A DNA stretch of 64,000 nucleotides, from assembly GCA_026545225.1 (NCBI GenBank), contig CM048849.1:28716336-28780335 (forward strand), in the 5' to 3' direction. The DNA comes from Cornus controversa. Lineage: Eukaryota > Streptophyta > Magnoliopsida > Cornales > Cornaceae. Below, one piece after another: positions 61,601 to 64,000 of this stretch; positions within the stretch are counted from its first letter, which is position 1, and each line of letters starts with the position of its first letter. Under the pieces are notes generated by a model. It ran no database searches. It saw only the letters and a list, made by a program, of their open reading frames with translations, and was not told where the DNA came from. Made by a program: the position numbers and the translations under genes.

Positions 61601-63631
61601 CAAATGAAAAAAGGAAAACATAATCTTCACTGTCATATCTAATGTACATGTATGAATTGATCTTGCAGGATATGAAGCTCCAAATTTGAGGTATTGTCAT
61701 TTTTCAACTCTGCTTATGCAATTATTCAGTGCATGTTTTGCTGCTACTATTGTTTTTTATACAATTTTTACTTCAGAAGTTTGTTATTTTTTTATTTTTA
61801 TTTTTTCTGATGGTCTAGTCCTTGTCCACTTAAACATAGCAGTTTGAAAAAGAAAAATAGAATATTTGGTTTGATGATTTAATAAAATCCTAACAATTCT
61901 AGTGATAAAAAGGGGAAATAAGAGAGAGATGAAATAAATGCCATGGATAAGGGAAAATCACCATTTAGCTTGTTTTTGCTTTTTACATGTAATACCCCGC
62001 TCCAACACATGGTATGATATTGTTCGCTTTGGGCCTGAGCCCGCACGATTTTGCTCTTGGATTTTTATCCCAAAAGGCCTCATACCATTTGAAGAGAACA
62101 TACTATATATAAGTATACTATATATAAGCACATCTCATTTTCTACACCCAGGCGATGTAGGATTGAACACTCTGTACCTTGTTAGTGTGGTAACTCAACC
62201 CAGTGTCTATCTTTGCACCCGCCCACTCACATCTATCCACAAGGGTTACTGTAATCCACCCTCGTACGAGTCCCGATGTCCTCGTCGGCATATTTCTGGT
62301 TAAGTTCAAACTCTGATACCAACTGTAATACCCCGCTCCAGCACATGGTATGATATTGTCTGCTTTGGGTTTGAGCTCGCACGGTTTTGCTCTTGGGTTT
62401 TACCCCAAAAGGCCTCATACCATTTAAAGAGAAAATACTACATATAAACACATCCCCTTTTCCACACCCAGGCGATATGGGATTGAACACCCCGTATCCT
62501 GTCAGTGTGGTAGCTCAACCCAGTGTCTGTCTTCACACCCGCCCACTCACACCCGTCCACAAGGGTTATTACAATCCATCCCCCTACGAGGCCCGACGTC
62601 CTCGTTGGCACACTTCCGGCTGGGTTCAGGCTCTGATACCAATTGTAATACCCCGCTCCAACACATGGTATGACATTGTCCGCTTTGGGCCTGAGCCTGC
62701 ACGATTTTGCTCTTGGATTTTACCCAAAAAGGTCTCATACCATTTGAAAGAACAGACTATATATAAGCACATCCCCTTTTTCACACCCAGGCGATGTGGG
62801 ATTGAGCAATCTGTACCCTATCAGTGTGGTAGCTTAGCCCAGTGTCTGTCTTCGCACCCTCCCATTTACACCCGTCCACAAGGGTTACTACATTACATAT
62901 TTTAATACATCTATAATTATGCAATTATATTTTCAAGAATTTCTTTACTCAGTGCAATTATCATCTAAAAATGCGGATGTATCTTTCCAATTATATCTAA
63001 AAGATTTACAATTTTTCCCCCCCTACAATTACTTAAAGAAGTATAAAAACTGCATTTTCTTATCTTTTTTCTTTTTCTGATAACCAGAGCCATTGCTACT
63101 TCTTGAAAGCATAAATAGTAAAAATGTGAATTACTTAGTGAAATCTTCATCCAAGATGCCCATTCTTTATTATCACTCGGTCTCGAGTCCTCATCTAGAT
63201 AAGCATTATTATTTTTTAATAAATGCCTCATGACATAAAATTAAAGAATTTCCATTCCACTTTTGAAATTTTCACCATCTTTAGATTTGTGTCAATTTTT
63301 GTGGCCTTGTGCTGGTGTGTTTACACCCTTTGGGTGTCACGGTTTAATGAGTGCTGTCTCTATCTCATTTTCCTAAATACCAAGTAGTTATTGTTAGGCC
63401 TTGTGTCAAGTGATTTTCACACTCTTACCATTGCCATATAGTTTGACCATAAAGTGTGATTTGTCAACTTATTTTACTTATGCCTTTGATTTTCAACTGT
63501 GAAGGAAGCTTGCTGACAAAGTTGCAGCTGCTGGATACTATGTGGTTGTTCCTGACTTCTTCAATGGGGACCCCTTTGTACCTGAAAATGCTGAAAGGCC
63601 TCTACCAGTATGGCTTAAAGAACATGGAACG
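60797..63631 (+). CDS. Second dienelactone hydrolase family gene, exons 1-3 (continues past window)
   Basis: Exons 60797-60944, 61669-61690 and 63505-63631 have the same lengths (148, 22, 127) and phases as exons 1-3 of the first copy, with GT-AG borders. The encoded parts are [20 protein letters not shown] through ISDIFG, then YEAPNLR, then [15 protein letters not shown] to VWLKEHGT. They differ from copy 1 in a handful of residues (for example V19A, M22V, P35T, V48I) and show no break. The exons with the catalytic Cys, Asp and His should lie beyond 64000. Intron 2 is enlarged by the TRIM at 61988-62892. Intron 3 departs from copy 1 at about 63703 and leads into another TRIM piece. It is either a functional paralogue or a copy damaged further downstream; the window cannot tell. 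Confidence 0.88.
61543..61596. repeat. (AT)n microsatellite in intron 1
   Basis: A long TA run where copy 1 has only a short one (about 30223-30234), so it expanded after duplication. Confidence 0.9.
61988..62892 (-). mobile_element. Three-LTR TRIM in intron 2
   Basis: LTRs are 61988-62253, 62324-62573 and 62644-62892, separated by two interiors of about 70 bp (62254-62323 and 62574-62643). Each interior carries primer-binding and polypurine sequences in minus orientation (ctctgatacca next to the LTR start). The duplication TTACA is at 61983-61987 and 62893-62897. The empty site is visible in copy 1 (ttcttacatattttaatac, about 30596). The LTRs differ from one another, so it is older than the TRIM at 50505. 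It is noncoding and antisense to the host gene. Confidence 0.9.
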
Positions 63632-63773
63632 GTTAGTTATCTTCATTATGCTATATGCCTTGAAACTGTTAATTGTCTATATTTGAAATTATAATGTGCA
63701 AGTGGTTCCCTTGGAACATATATATCTTTAGTGTTTACTGGAAATTTAACATCTAAAGAAATCCAAAATCCTT

Positions 63774-64000
63774 ATGAGGCCGACGAGGGAGGCCTGACGT
63801 CTGGGTTCAGGCTCTGATACCAACTATAATACTTTGCTCCACCTGATGGTATGATATTGTCCGCTTTGGGCATAAACCAGTAAGGTTTTGTTCTTGGATT
63901 TTACCCCAAAAGGTCTCATATCATTTGGAGAGAACACACTACATATAAGCACATCTCCTTCTCCACACTCAGGCGATGTGGGATAGAGCACCCCGTAGCC
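63774..64000 (-). mobile_element. TRIM fragment, cut by window edge
   Basis: Partial interior (about 63781-63824, gggttcaggctctgatacca) followed by the start of an LTR at 63825 (tataatactttgctcc), diverged from the other copies. It lies in intron 3 of the second hydrolase gene and continues beyond the window. Confidence 0.78.

Noticed and set aside
63456-63686. 76-codon frame overlapping exon 3 of the second hydrolase
   Set aside because: Wrong reading frame across a well-supported exon.

Overview
This window looks like nuclear DNA of a flowering plant, probably a eudicot. It is AT-rich and holds intron-containing plant genes, tRNA-iMet-primed LTR retrotransposons of both the Ty3/gypsy and Ty1/copia kinds, TRIM elements, MITE-like elements and long AT and CA microsatellites. 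Most of it is transposon fossil. The clear host genes are two copies of one dienelactone-hydrolase-family gene plus a fragment of a Nudix hydrolase gene.

Layout. Positions 1-496 and 26756-about 27770 are two halves of one minisatellite. A 26-kb block (502-26755) of gypsy-type material splits it, bounded by a 5-bp target duplication, GAATG. The block's two outer LTRs lie on the minus strand. Inside is a plus-strand chain in which partial element interiors alternate with about 2.9-3.4-kb LTRs (4508-7372, 8500-11948, 15638-19012, and a rearranged one from 22360). The LTRs are mosaics of two subfamilies. One interior (from 11949) carries a piece of a TRIM element set exactly between two copies of the primer-binding site.

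After the minisatellite come a short Nudix exon fragment (28651-28771, minus) and a complete seven-exon dienelactone-hydrolase-family gene (29473-32213, 239 codons). About 400 bp downstream sits a large Sirevirus-like copia element (32613-53919, minus, duplication CATTT). It was itself hit by a roughly 10.8-kb LARD-like gypsy derivative (38515-49306) and by a nearly pristine TRIM (50505-51073, duplication ACTTT). A 182-bp hAT-like MITE lies inside one LARD LTR, which gives a readable order of events.

Positions 53925-60450 are gene-poor and AT-rich. They hold microsatellites, a 117-bp palindrome, a 124-bp tandem duplication, a solo TRIM LTR and a roughly 1-kb element with long inverted ends. 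From about 60440 the hydrolase gene is present a second time. Exons 1-3 are visible and intact, and a three-LTR TRIM sits in intron 2. The gene runs off the window's right edge. The two copies are tandem paralogues pushed apart by retrotransposon growth.
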